64,000 nucleotides of DNA from Cristatella mucedo (taxonomy: Eukaryota > Bryozoa > Phylactolaemata > Cristatellidae), in contig WPIO01000059.1 of the NCBI GenBank assembly GCA_009760855.2, positions 2,584,501 to 2,648,500 on the forward strand, written 5' to 3'. The first letter of the stretch is position 1. The number at the start of each line of letters is the position of its first letter. The translations under genes and the position numbers were made by a program. The notes under the pieces were generated by a model. That model had not been told where the DNA came from and did not search any database. It saw only the letters and a list, made by a program, of their open reading frames with translations. Positions 10,894-23,600 of the stretch are shown one piece after another.

Positions 10894-13800
10894 ATGTCGG
10901 AGCCTGAGGTGAGCAATCCATTCCGTATCTGCCCCGACGTTGCGCACGTTCGGTATATCTGTAAGGTCTGCTACTTAAATGGAACTCTAGGCAGTCACCA
11001 AGCGTCGCGCGATTTCATTACCTTTGCTCTAACTAGCGTACATTCTGGCGGCGACGTACTGCTGCACTAGGCTCCCCCGAGGTACGAAGGGTCGCCCGAG
11101 CTCTGCTACCACCCCCGTATATTTCGCAGCTTCCCTCTATCCACTGGGAAAGTATTGAACTCGTGAATTTGGTGCAGAGCTCCCGTGTCATAGCCCTGCG
11201 TGACTTCCTGTTAGTAACTCTTTGCTACTGCTTCTCTTGCAGCGAGTTTTAAAGCTCGTGGAGATTTAGTTCTCCTGGTATCGTTATTATGATCATCATT
11301 GTAGTGCCGTGATGCGGATGGCAATGCCGACGGGGAAAATCCTGAAGAGGAACTTGACATCCAGTTCAAGCCCATCGTCAACCTGCAGCCGGTTGATGTT
11401 AAAACATTGGAAGAGGATGAAGATGAGATACTGGTGCTGTGAGTGCCGTGTCTTTTCGATGCCCACGAGACTGACGATTTCTTCTGTATACGCCCACGTG
11501 ACTGCCACATGACTGTCGCTTTATGGTCCTATGCACTTGGCTGAGTAGCTCGATCTCAGGCAGCATAGGATTCCTCCATCACCGCCTCGCAGTAGCTGTG
11601 GTGCCCGGCCAGTTTGAAACGTGCGCTGCAATTCGTCGTGCTAACGAGCACCGGGCTGATGGGCCAAAGGTCGGTCGCCAAGTAGCAGACGTTTCTTTAC
11701 TAGTGGCCACTCGGTGGCATAGCAGCTCGCAATCGCTTGTCACGAATTGCCAATGCATCATTGGCAAGTGTCAGAACAAGCAGTGCTGTCTGTGGGATTT
11801 CTATAAAATCGAAGGAAGGTCTCCCCCAGCCGTTGGATGTCAATGCATGCGCGGTGCCTAGCGCTTTTCAAGCGAGGCGAACACGCGCATTCCTCGGGGC
11901 TGTTTGCAGCCTCTAGAGTCATGGCGTTGTGGTAGCGTATGCCGCCAGCAGTGTCCGAAAAGGCGGTCCAAGTATACTACGGAAGTGACACCCAACTTGA
12001 CCAGACTTTTACTGTGCATGAGTGCTCTGCGTGCAAGTGCACTGCGCTTGTAGAATGTATGACAGACGTGCTACCCAGGCTGAAGGTAGGGATTGCTCGG
12101 TCAGGGTGAAGACAGTGCAAGCCACCGCACGCTGGTCTCTTATCAACTTCGTTCGTGAAGTTTTTGAATTCGCATCATTTTCGATATGTGGAGTTTGCTA
12201 TCAATTCACCAGATTAAGAAGCACTTGGGCTCAGTTAATATCCAACCAATATATGAATAGTTATCGTATAATCTATTCTCATCATGCTTCCTGAGAGCAC
12301 TACTGCATGAGTTCTCGCTGAAGTTGCATACGGTGTGTCGTGCATGGCAGCCATCTTGGATGCCCCTCGGCAGCTGCTGTGCATCGTCACGTGGGTTGCA
12401 AACTGTCTGGTTGCTGCTGTAGGCGGGCCAAGCTGTTTCGCTTCGACACAGGTGGCACGGCATGCGGTGACGGCAGCGAGCTTCGGCGACGTAGCTGCGG
12501 CGGCAGCGGGGAGCATGACACGAGCAGCAGCAGCAGCTGCGACACCTCGCTGTCTGCCGCTGCTGGCGAGTGGAAGGAACGAGGCGTCGGCAGCGTCAAG
12601 CTGCTCAAGCACAGGCAGTCCGGTCACGTGCGGCTCGTCATGCGCCGAGACAAGACGCTGAAGCTGTGCGCCAACCACTACGGTGAGCCTGCGTCCGGTC
12701 ACGTGCACCGTGCCGGTGCTGCTGCAGTTGCCGCCGCCACCACAGTCCGGCGGCGCAGTATGCGGCCCAGTCCGCCGGCGGCGGTGACTGGCCTCGGAGC
12801 AGTACGTGGTGCAGTACGCGGCCGGCCAGTCCTAGGCTTCGTCCAGCTCTACCCGGCAGCGGTGGTGCCTGAGTTTTTGCCCTCTATGTTTCTTGACTGT
12901 GCATGTCACCACTAACCACGTTATGCTTGTTGACATGCTGCTGGTGGGTCTTCGCCAAGGAAGTATGGTGCCTGCTCTTTACTACCTGGATCGTAGGTTC
13001 GAGTCCTGCAGTGGGCGATTCTTTATTGTCTACTGAAAACGTTGGCAATAGTCGTTAAGCTGCCGATATATAAATGCTGCTTTAATCAGTAAATTTTTAA
13101 AAATTTGTACTTATGTATTATTGCTATTGTTTGACTTGACCGGGTTTCACTGTCCACTTGCATTGTGGATTGCTGGGTTGATCTGGTCGTGGCAGAGCAC
13201 GAGTAGCAATCAATACAGTGTTGCAGAGACAGAGTAAAGGGTGCTGGTTGGCAGGAGGGAGATCCAATTGCAAATGTGCTAGTTTCTTGTGATCGCATTT
13301 AGTGCTGCACGCGTCTGAACTAATGCTTCGTTTTGTGACGTGTCATTAAATAAATCTCTTACTGGCCGTTGCTGATTCACTATGCTCAGGGCATTCAGTG
13401 AATCATGTTCAGCATTGGTTGCCGCATGACCTGTCTTTGCTGCAGTGCGCCCAGCCATGGAGTTGAAGCCGAGCGTGGGCAGCGACCGATCTTGGGTGTG
13501 GAGCACTCTAGCAGACTTCGCCGAGGACATGCCACGACCGGAGCTGCTTGCCATCAGATTTGCAAATGCTGACAGTAAGTGTGTGACATCGAAGGCTGGC
13601 CCTAAGCATTGCTTCGCCTCCAGCCTAGGACGCACTGACTGCTCCTGCGTCTTATGCTGCTGGGCTCTCCCCTACACAGTGAGCTGACTCACTGTGCTAC
13701 CCTATAGCTGCCTACACTTGTCCCAGGTGCGCGACACACATGGCAGCTTCCCCTTCTCTCTGCTCCTGCTGCCAGTTACCGTGATTTCGACCGCCGGTCA

Positions 13801-16500
13801 GCTAGTACGGGTGTCGTGCTAGCGGACCTGATTGATGAAACGTGCGAGCTTACCGGAATGCTGCTAAAAAGGATCATGCTCTTGTTACTGTGATCAGGGT
13901 GGATATGTGTGCACAATCTCCTTGTCACCTTTGTTGTGGCCTTTTTACTGTAGCTTTAGCACATCTGCTCATCGCTCAGGCATTAGGTTACAATTTTTCA
14001 ATTGAACGTAGCTACAATGAGATTTTGCCGTAGCAGGGTAAATATGTTGTTGTCTTCAAACTGGTGATGATGCCTAGATTTATAAAGCGTATAGGGCAAC
14101 TTGTTGACATGAAGTTTGTACAGGCTTTCCTCAGGACAAATAAGTGCTTTGATTAATTTTTTCAACAGTTTGATTTCACTAAGGCAATCGTGTTTTTAAG
14201 ATAACTGCAGCTTACCTGCCCGCTACCCTAAATTATAAACCTCACTAATTTAATGAGAGTGGATGAACTAATGTATACCTTTGGTAGTTGCTGCTGCTTT
14301 GCTTAACCAGCCTGCTATGCAATTTGACAAATTATATATACCCAACACCACACATATTAGTGCTAATGATGGGATTATTTAATTCAATTGTAGAATTATA
14401 CACGTGGATATGATTTATGTAAATTGTCTGGGAAATATGCGAATGCTGTGGGCCCGGTGTGTGTGCTTCAGTAGTCATGCCAGCATAGCCGTGACTTGTG
14501 CCTCTGCTGTAGATGCCTCGAAGTTCAAGGAGAAGTTTGATGAGGCCAGAGCGCAGACAGAGACCGTCGGTGCAGCTGTCTCACCCAAGAAGCCAGGTAA
14601 GCGGCTCACACTGACCTTGGCCGGCCATGCTCGCTCTCTGCTGTGGCACGGCAGCCATTGCGTTTCCGGAGCCTGCGTGACCACGAGGCAGCGCATGCTA
14701 GTAGTGCATCCGGGAATCTCTGGCATTCAACGCTGGACAGCTTCAACGGGGCATGGCCGTGGGGTTCAGTCGTTGTCTTGAGCTCGGAATCCTGCACTGT
14801 AAAATAAAAAATGTCGATCGCTCGAATGCAAGCCAAATAAAGGGATAACTTTTAAGCATTGTCGTAGGAGCTGAGAGAGGATCACAATTTGAAATCATGT
14901 AAGAGCTTGCCATTCTCCTGTCATCGCTTGGTTACATTTGCTACCGCTAGTTCAACGTAGCGAGTCGCGAAGTAGTTGTACTTTGACCGTGCTGCCAGCC
15001 CCCCCCCAGCCGTCGAGCTGCATCTTGGGAGAAATCCTACTTCCTGTGGGTGCCTGGCAATTTGCTCGGGACCGTTGCCCCTCAGTGAACCTCGGAGGAC
15101 CTGACCGCACCTCACGCGAGTGCCAGCTCTGTCTGGCCTCGTGAGAGGCTGCAAACTTGCTGCTGCAGCCAAGCAAGCCTCGGAGTGCCCCCCCCCCCAT
15201 GTCCTAGCTCTGCTCCAGTAACTCCCTTGGTGAGCGAGGGGGCGGGGCTTCGACTAGCCAGGGCATCGTGTCTGGCCACGTGTCTCACTCTGGGCTATGT
15301 AGTGTTTACTATCGAGGCATCTGGCTAAGTCAAGGCTAAGTTGCCTCTCTGTAGGTGTATCTATTTGCCCGATATCTAGGGGTGAGGGTTTCCTCCATTC
15401 ACTATCGATTGTGACCCAACCACATCGAACCCTGGCCTGTAGCTCCATTTAACAGGAATGGCAGCATTTTGGCAGTGCCTGGGTGGGAGAGATGTGGAAG
15501 TGGCACAGCATAGGGCTTGATTCGTTTCTTGATATGGAATCATCAATTCCACATAATTTTCTTCGAGCTGTATTGTCTTGTTGTGCTATTATTGCAACTT
15601 ATTACTATTAATATGATCATGAGGTTTCAGCAGTCGAGGAAATTTAAGTAGTATAGTATGGGAAAACCAGTTAAGGTCGGCTGTCTTAGCGAATGCAGAA
15701 GGCCTTATTTACCTAGTGATAGAAGAACCTTGACAGTGTTCACCCCTTCAGCGGCAGGTTTTATTGGTTAATGCAATATAGGTCATATTACTAAAAAGCC
15801 TCATTGATATAGCTGCAGTCGTTGCCTGATTGCAGGACACGTGTACCCTCGACCTGGGTCATGGTGTATGAGCACTACATTCCTATAATGCACGTGCCAT
15901 GTGATGCAACAATAACTGGCAGGTAGCAGGTAACATTTTCATTAGAAAAGGTCAGTTTTTCAACAGCCTCATTAGTTGCAGCAAACGCTCCTACTTGCAG
16001 TTGGCAATATCGTATTCCCCGTTTCATTACTCAAACCCACGACCTATCTTGAAATGTACCTTACCTCTTGGCCAAGACCCAAAAGCACGTCTTTTGCAAG
16101 CTGTACCTATAGTTTTCCCATGCTATCTGTAGCCATCTTGTTATAAAGCTGTAGCCGACCATCGTTCTTTAGCCATTGCTTCTCAATGTTGAGTGGGATC
16201 AGTTTCCCAGAACTTAAAACTCGGTGTGACGTGTGATATGCCCTCAGTGATCTGAATCTCTTTCTAGGCACTGTACAGGTGCTGTATAGATAGAGGGCAT
16301 TACCAAATGCTTGTTTGTAACATCCTCAAGCAGCAGGCGTAGTGTAATTAGTTACATGCATACGAAGAACGAATCATCTGCATACACCGTGCCGTAAATG
16401 CTTGGCTTTGCATTATTCAGGGCCTGCTGGAGACAGTAAAGATGACGCGGATGTAGCCAAGATAGACACCCAGGTGGCAGCATTGACCGTGAGTGGCTGA
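10894..16500 (+). CDS. RANBP1: Ran-binding protein 1 (RANBP1), six exons, complete
   Basis: Cytosolic Ran-GTP-binding protein that acts with RanGAP to release Ran-GTP from transport receptors. Exons: 10894-10908, 11305-11438, 12423-12682, 13446-13574, 14513-14596, 16421-16500. All are GT-AG with phases 0, 2, 1, 1, 1, giving 233 residues. The short first exon (MSEPE) is inferred from phase and its GTGAGC donor. An acidic N-terminus is followed by a Ran-binding domain at about 23-180: [25 protein letters not shown], then after an insertion [59 protein letters not shown] and [10 protein letters not shown]. The tail [19 protein letters not shown] resembles the export-signal region of vertebrate RANBP1. 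Residues 59-98 (12448-12567) are a Gly/Ser/Ala-rich insertion not found in human RANBP1; an unspliced 120-nt intron is the alternative. A single Ran-binding domain and total length argue against RanBP2. The last exon contains a GTGAGT shortly before the stop, so a further splice is possible. Confidence 0.93.
12896..12937 (+). mobile_element. Short LINE-A 3'UTR remnant
   Basis: CTGTGCATGTCACCACTAAC and the following TTATGCTTGTTGA match the LINE-A 3'UTR. The remnant is directly followed by SINE-2 in RANBP1 intron 3. Confidence 0.55.
12944..13089 (+). mobile_element. SINE-2, forward copy in RANBP1 intron 3
   Basis: B-box-like TAGGTTCGAGTCCTGCAG is followed by GGGCGATTCTTTATTG and the family tail GTCGTTAAGCTGC then ATATATAAATGCTGCTTTAA. 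The A-box region (GTATGGTGCCTGCTCTTTA) is degenerate. Confidence 0.6.
13675..13696. other. Small perfect hairpin
   Basis: CACAGTGAG, a 4-nt loop CTGA, then CTCACTGTG, in RANBP1 intron 4. It is short enough to be chance. Confidence 0.5.
16236..16385 (-). mobile_element. Family C (LINE-A relative) 3' tail, reverse
   Basis: Reads CTGAATCTCTTTCTAGGCAC, then GGTGCTGTATAGATAGAGGG and CATTACCAAATGCTTG. The same order occurs at 39066-39430 and 57868-57990. This is the 3' end of a LINE relative in RANBP1 intron 5, ending just before exon 6. Confidence 0.6.
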
Positions 16501-18277
16501 AGGCAACCAGCCAGTCTGCCTGTGCGAGGCGCTGCAGTGCGCACCTGCTGGTTGGCCGCCTGCTTAAGCCACTGGATCCGCGTCACGTGCTCTGGTCACG
16601 TGCTACGGCAGCTACTGGTGCTTCTCCCCGACGCTAGCAATTTGACCGCTAGCGATCTGGATATGAGCAACTGGCAGCATGTAATCGGGCATGCGGTTCA
16701 CCATGGCTGCTCACTGCGTTTGGTTGTAGCTGTGAATGCAAGCGCGTTTGAATATGCTGCCATTGAATGCCGTATCCCGACGACCACTTGATGTCGCCGC
16801 TGCGCGGCCGCTGCTATCGTCTTTTCTAGCTGGCAGCGGTGGCAGCGCTGTGCATGAGAGCGCAACGACGCCTTGCACCTGGCTCGATCGCAGCAGCGAT
16901 TCTGCACGAGCTTTCGGCAGGCTGCCGTTGCCGTGCGAGTTTCGAAGCGAATGCAGTTGTAACGATTGTGAAGAGGATTGCAAATCTCGATACAAAGCAG
17001 GGTGCAGCAGCCGGCACTCGGCGCTGCTGCCCTACGCTGCAGCTACTGCCACTTCTGTGCTGGATGGACGTCGTTGCAGGGCGCGGGTGGTGCCGAGCTC
17101 GCACTCTCCTTGCATTTCTCTGCTACGTGAACCAGAGCCCGGGTGCCTTGCAGTCGAGGCTGGTGCCTATGCACTGTGCGTCTTGCCTTGGAACCTTAAA
17201 TCTGGTCTGACCGATATCCCGAGTGGATTTATTCGACACCCGTCCCAAATGTTCACATCTAGAAACCAGTAATTTGGTTGTTCTATCTGTTCGTCGGCTT
17301 CACTTAAAAGAAACCATAGCGATCGCAGGACCAAGGAACGATTTAAATCGGTTTAAAAACATCCGCCGGCTTGTCATTGCAGAACAGAAAAAGCTCAAAC
17401 GTCAAGCACGAGTTTATGGTATACATATAGGTACTTACGTTTTCGGTTGTTGGAGAGTGGGTTGTTAAGAGCAATAAAGGATCGCCCACTGCAGGTCTCA
17501 GACCTAGGACCACGAAGAGCTAGCACCTTACCCCTGGACTAGTACCTGAGATTTATTGCCATGCACGGTATCATGCATGCAAGAGCAAACTAAATTGCTA
17601 TTATAATAGCTATTTCGATCATTGCAAATAAATACAGAAGATTTAACAGGCAAGTTGACTATCAAAAGGTAAAGGGCAAAGCATTCCTATCATTTACAAG
17701 GTTAGCTTCATTCTATGTTTGCACGTGGCGTATATTCATTATTTATTTGATAAGCGGGTACCGTATTTTACGGTGTATACGCCCCTCCCCGATTTACGGG
17801 ACCCCACATTTTTGGGGAAAAAATTGTATTAAATGATTGAATAAACTGAACAATATCAAGACCCGTAATAATCAGTAATGTCATTTTCACTATCTCACGC
17901 CTACTACAGCAGCAGCCACTAATGCTGACCTAGTATTGAGGGGAGCAGATTTTCGTGCCTACATCATCTATCGGGAAACCCGTGCATTGTCTGCAGTAGT
18001 AAATCGTCCCAAGGTCGAGTGGAAACTTGATTTGAAACTCGGGGTTGTTAAGCAAGGAGTTACTTTCTCCTCTGACCATTTGCTGCAAACACCCAGACTA
18101 GGGTTGAGTAGCGTTAAGAAGTAAAGAGCAACTCGGCAGGGGAGGATTGTAAGAGCTGCTGCACTCTTAACACCACGAAAAGATGAAGCCAATAATAGAT
18201 GTCGTATGTCACGTTTGTGACAGTGAGCTCCACAGTTTAGGGGCTTACCACGATTCTCACGAAACCACGACTACTCT
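16501..18277. other. Spacer after RANBP1
   Basis: Presumed RANBP1 3'UTR and intergenic DNA. It includes two GTCACGTG E-boxes 13 nt apart (16582 and 16595) and the SINE-2 copy at 17471. Open frames around 16736-17272 are long but lack domain or splice support, and I do not call a gene. Confidence 0.4.
17471..17548 (-). mobile_element. SINE-2 fragment, reverse
   Basis: AATAAAGGATCGCCCACTGC, then GGTCTCAGACCTAGGACCAC and a degenerate tRNA-like head TAGCACCTTACCCCTGGACT. It is the reverse of the SINE-2 head and B-box. Confidence 0.55.
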
Positions 18278-18515
18278 GTTGCTGCCGACTATGGCTCATC
18301 CTTGTCAGCAGTCCTGAGCTGCTGCTTCCATGCTACTCACTACCTCAACTGCTCTCCCGTCTCTGCTATGCTTCCCACTTTCATTTTGTTTCGTGAGATG
18401 AAGTTTGTTGGCTACCGAAAACCGCTCAGGCTGTGAGTTCGCTATACAAAACTCTTCTGCGTTACACCCACGTGGACTTCGTGGAGTTACAGGCGGAGAT
18501 ACATTATACATCGCA
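18278..18515 (+). mobile_element. LINE-B 3' end fragment
   Basis: Matches 36250-36512 and 45240-45508: TGCTGCCGACTATGGCTCAT, TGCTACTCACTACCTCAACT, GTTGGCTACCGAA, GCTATACAAAACTC and a GGAGATACATTATACAT end. This is the non-coding 3' end of a second LINE family. Confidence 0.8.
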
Positions 18516-20300
18516 TAGGAGCTGCAGAACAGCAGCTTCTGCTGCCGACTTTAAGCAACCTCTGGGATTTATTGACCAATCTTGCAGATATTCATCACCA
18601 GCTGCAGAGGCTTTATGATTTTTTCCGGTAGCTTAGCCGAAACTGAGCGATGCTAGTCTACCATGGACACAACCGCGGAGCTAGTGAGATTTTTAGCGAG
18701 CAGCCGCGATAGACAGCCCCCAACCGTTGACGTGGCTCGAACATGCAGGCTAGATGTCGAAGATGTCTTTGACTTGAAGCTTATACACTTTTGAGCAGTT
18801 GTCAAATAGGTGTTTGGTGATTGCTTGGCCACCAGTCACTAACTCGAGCTAATGGTAGCGAAGCCTGACTTTCGCTTATCTTATCCCAGCCCAAGGCTAA
18901 GTTGACATTCCTTCCAATGACATAGAGCGTTTCTGTCGCTCGCCGAGTGTACATATATGGGCGGCTGCCCACCTGATTAAGTTGAGATTACACGCTGTTT
19001 ACCGGCCGCGTGTTTAGTATTGAGCGATTCAACGTGCCGTGTGTAGGATAGGTAGCATGAATTACGGGCACATGACGGCGGTTGCATCCCCCAATTAGAA
19101 GAGCCAAGCCAGCTCCATGCTGGGTGCATGAGTAGGAGCTCAATTTTCGTATACTACTTTAGTTTCTAGGGTGTGGCCAGCATCCAGGATCGAATATTTG
19201 CAAGGCCATCCAGTTCAACAGTCGCTGCAGCTATCCCGACGGTTAAACTGACTAATGCGCTGAGCATCGGCTGCATAGAAGGGTTGAGGGTTTAGGCCAA
19301 TCGCAAGAGCCCAATAATCACTTTTTTTCCATAGGCTCAGTATCCATAGGAGAACTCGCCTCGTGGAACTAACTACACATGTGAATTATCTGATGGCTTA
19401 GCCGTGACCACCGTACGACACGGATTGAACACGATCGGGCGAGTACGATTCGAACCGCGCCAGTACTCCGTTTGCAGCACCGATTGTTCTCAATCGTTCA
19501 ACCGTATAACATTATCAATACTATCAAAATCAGTAGATAGATCGAAGATTACAATGTCAGTGACATTACCTGCATTGTTGCTGCTTGTGATGCCGAGCAG
19601 TTTCCGCGGAGTGGTCCACAGCAAGCTTAGTCACAATCTTTTCCAGAATATCGGAAACAAAAGGTTGAAGGGAGATTGGCTGATAGTTTTCTAGGACCTC
19701 GGAGTCATATCCAGGATTATTTTAGTATTGGGCTTAGGAAAGCCGATTTAAACAACTTTGGAACAGCCCTTTTATTCTGCGAAGGATAAAAAACCTGAGC
19801 TATGGGTGGACGAAGTTAGTCCGCTGGCGAAGACCGGAGGAGATCCGATGTGTAGGCTCTTCTGGGACTAACTCTTTTAACTAGACATTAATAAAGTAAC
19901 AGGTTCACATACGAAAGCATCTCTGGAGAGACCTCACAGGTTGAAACTCAATTCTGTCTTTAGTCGGAAGGCACGAATATGTGCAATTTTGTCAACTAAG
20001 ATGGAAAACTGATCGGCCGAACGATCGATGTCCGGGTAGTGAGACCGCTCAGAGCTGTTGCGCAAATGTTTCACTATCTTATCGATTGTGCTTTAGCTCT
20101 GAATAGTAGAGCTTCAGTTTTCGAGCAAAAAAAGAAGCCTTGGCTTTTGCTAGCATTCGGGATTAGACACGGAGTAAGCTTTCGAAATCAGCTATTCTCC
20201 GTAAGGCCCAGTCACATACGTGACAATATCTCCAGGTCAAAGCGTCAGCACCGAATCAAATATATATATATATATTTGATTTGTTATAAATTTGTTATCA
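18516..20300. other. Spacer between RANBP1 and GLRX5
   Basis: No exon or transposon protein recognised. A perfect AT palindrome at 20254-20281 (AATCAAA, TA repeats, TTTGATT) lies near its end. Confidence 0.4.
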
Positions 20301-20305
20301 ATTAT

Positions 20306-20450
20306 TTGCATAGTGCCATAATAAAACTCAATCTCTATGCAGGCGCTTCACATACGCCGCTGGGCTCGAGACAATTGCCTTGGTCATCACATACATTCAC
20401 CTTGACCTTGATTATCGAAGGCGAGCGCTTTAACCCCTTGACCAAACCAG
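20306..20450 (-). mobile_element. SINE-1, reverse copy upstream of GLRX5
   Basis: The reverse complement carries a degenerate A-box region (TTAAAGCGCTCGCC), a B-box-like CTCGAGCCCAGCGG and the LINE-A-like tail (GAAGCGCCTGCATAGAGATT). It ends about 200 nt before the GLRX5 start codon. Confidence 0.7.
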
Positions 20451-20647
20451 AGGCTAATAGATAGATAAGGATAAAGCGTATTCAAGCAATTGAATTTTAG
20501 TAATAATAATGCTAATTTTATTTAGTCTTCATTGAATTTTAACGGGTCCTTGCGAATTAGTTTTTAGTTGGCTATCGGCTGAGCACTTATTGCTTGGCCA
20601 CAGAGGGCTTCTCATCCGGTCTGATTCGCGTCGACCTATTGCTTGCC

Positions 20648-23600
20648 ATGCTTCGGAGGCTACTAGTTGATACCCTTCGTCGTCGTTACGTATCGAACTG
20701 TCCTACTGAGAACTTGTGTAGAAGTTATTCGTCGCGGCCCATACGAGAGCGTATAGACGAGCTTGTGAAGTCGAAGAAGGTTGTTGTGTTCATGAAAGGC
20801 GTGCCTCAGCAGCCGCAGTGCGGTTTCAGCCGGGCTGTGTGCGTCGTACTTGATATGCATGGCGTCAAAGATTTTGATGCCCATAACGTTCTCGTTGACG
20901 AAGAGCTTAGGCAAGGTAATTATGAATTATAATCGTCTGCTCCGCCGAGCTGTGCTTAAGGGACCGTTCCGTTGTCTTCCTGCTTGCCAGAACCTGTTGT
21001 TTATGGTAGTTACGCAACGTGAATGGCTGACATCATAGCTGATGTAAGACTGGTAGCGGCGGGAGACTAATTTTAGCAACTCCTCGGGCATCCGGTCGAT
21101 GTTCTTGAAGTGAGACGCACATTGGTTGCATGCAGCTTACTAGTCTATTCGCTGCAACCTCACACCTTGCTAGTAAGTTCCAGTCTGGCTTTAGAGCTAA
21201 TCACTCCACAGAGTCAGCATTGCTTCGGGTATACAACGACCTACTTAGGAATGCAGACATGGGTAGAGTGTCTCTTCTTGTTTTGCTCGATCTTTCGGCA
21301 GCTTTTGATACCATCGATCACAAAGTTCTTCTAGAGCGCCTCTCATCTCGCCTGGGCATCACTGGCACTGCTCTGCATTGGTTCAGGTCCTATCTCAGTG
21401 GGAGACTCCAGAGTGTTGACGTGAATTGACAAAGAGCATCTGAAGTACCTCTAAAATATGGAGTACCTCAGGGCTCTGTGCTAGGTCCGGTCCTTTTCAC
21501 CGTTTATACTCTCCCTCTCGCTGATGTGATTGCCAAGCACAATCTAGGCTTTCACTTTTATGCGGATGACACTCAGTTGTACCTTTGCTTTGATCCCTCC
21601 CAGCCTTCGAGCACCTCAAATTCTCTCAACTCACTTGCTGCATGCATTGATGACATCCGATCATGGATGGCAGCAAATTTTCTAAAACTAAACGATGATA
21701 AAACTAACTTACTAGTTATGGGCAAACCTAGTGTTATTCAGAAATTGGAAAGGCTGACTTTCAAAATTGGCTCTGCCAGCATATCTCCAGTTGCATCAGC
21801 TCGAAATCTAGGTGTCATATTCCAAAGCGACCTCTCGTTAGACGACCACATCAGCTCCACAGTCAAATCAGCCTATTTTCAGCTTCATAACATTGCTAAA
21901 ATTAGGGCTTGTTTAGATAAGGATACCACGTCCAAGTTGGTCCATGCATTCGTGACATCTCGTCTCGACTTCTGCAACTCACTGCTTACTGGCCTACCAG
22001 CATGTGCGATCAGGCGATTGCAGCTGGTGCAAAACTCTGCAGCTAGGCTTGTCTGTCGTGAGCGTCGCAGTTGCCACATTACTCCACTTCTCGCCGACCT
22101 GCACTGGTTGCCAGTCAAGCAACGGATTGACTTCAAGGTTTTGTCGCTCACTTTTAGGTCTCTTCATTCTATGGCTCCAGCTTATCTTTCAGATATACTA
22201 CCCCATCAGGCAAAGCATCGTACCACTCGCTTTTCGGAATCCAACAGTCTAGAAATACCTCGTACAAACCTTAAATCCTTTGGAGACCGTGCATTTAGCT
22301 CGTATGCTCCCACAGCCTGGAACTCCCTCCCGACCTGCATCAGAACATCCCCTGACCTGACCACATTTAAAAGAAACTTAAAAACATACCTATTTAGGAC
22401 AGCATTTAGTGGGTCCCTGTGATTCGTCCTCGATGTGCTTATGCGTGCTGACACTGTTCATGCTGCCACTAACCACATTTGCATGCTGACCCAGTGCATG
22501 TAACCCCTAACCATGTTATTCATTTTGTTTGTTTTTCAAGCATGATTTTACTTACTATTCTATTGCGTATCACTTTGCAGCAAATGTAAAGCGCCTAGAA
22601 AGAGATTAAGTTCTCTGAGGGCGCTTTATCAAGTGCAATATTAATATTATTATTATTATAACCCAGATGGAAGCGTGATAAACAAGTGTGATCGCAGGTA
22701 CGCAATATGAGGAATAGAGATTTAGCGCAGTCATCGTCCATGGCGGAATCTGCTGAACGGACTATGTTGTAGCATTTGGCAGGCTGTTTCGATCTTCCGC
22801 ACGGCAACGAATGATGATACAACATTTATGCATGCGTGACCCACCCCTGAAAGTCGGGATTGGCCCATATTCAGTCGTCTCAGGCTAGCATCCGCTTGCT
22901 AGGGTCCTGTTCGGGCTGGCAAGACGCAAAATAAAGTGTAATGGGAGACCCAGAACTCGGAAAGCCGAATCGGGAACCTTTGGTTTCTTCCCAAATCCAT
23001 TCATGTGTATTTAGTCGAGCAGTCTTGCTCCTCTTTTTTTCTTAGCTCGAAATAGCCAGCTTAATTTTCGATTGCTCGGACTCATGGGATGCTGATCAGA
23101 ATTAGCAACTTGCTCAAGAGCGAGGCGTTGTAAGCGGAAGTACCAGTCAACCAACGGTTCTGGCTGAATGAAGCTACGAAATCATCGCTGATGATTTCGT
23201 AGCTTCCATTCGAGTTCTAACTTCTCAAGAGCCTCAATTCCATTGCAACGTTAAATGTTGAAAAAATACTGATGCAGATTGTTCCAACAATCAGGGATTG
23301 GTTTTGGGAACCTTTCAAAAGACCAACATAATAGAAATGAGGTCTGAAGTTGTGACGATTTTCACATAAAAGGACAACATTAAAATGATTTGAGCTAGCC
23401 CTGTCTAACCCTGAAGTAAACTAAAATAAACATATATGCAATTACAAATTTATCATTCTGTGCATCATATATAACTTACGTCCATACTAATTGCACATTA
23501 TAAAATAATATAAAAGTAATGCACCTTGATGCACCGAGTTTTGTATTGGTAGCTTGTTGAGGTACCATGCTTGTGACTTTTGAACAGCTTCATTTACAGT

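Noticed and set aside
16736-17272. Open frame of 178 codons after RANBP1
   Set aside because: Composition-driven in GC-rich DNA, overlapped by other open frames on both strands, no domain, no splice or family support.
20254-20281. AT palindrome as a regulatory site for GLRX5
   Set aside because: Mostly TA dinucleotide repeat; perfect symmetry arises easily in such sequence.
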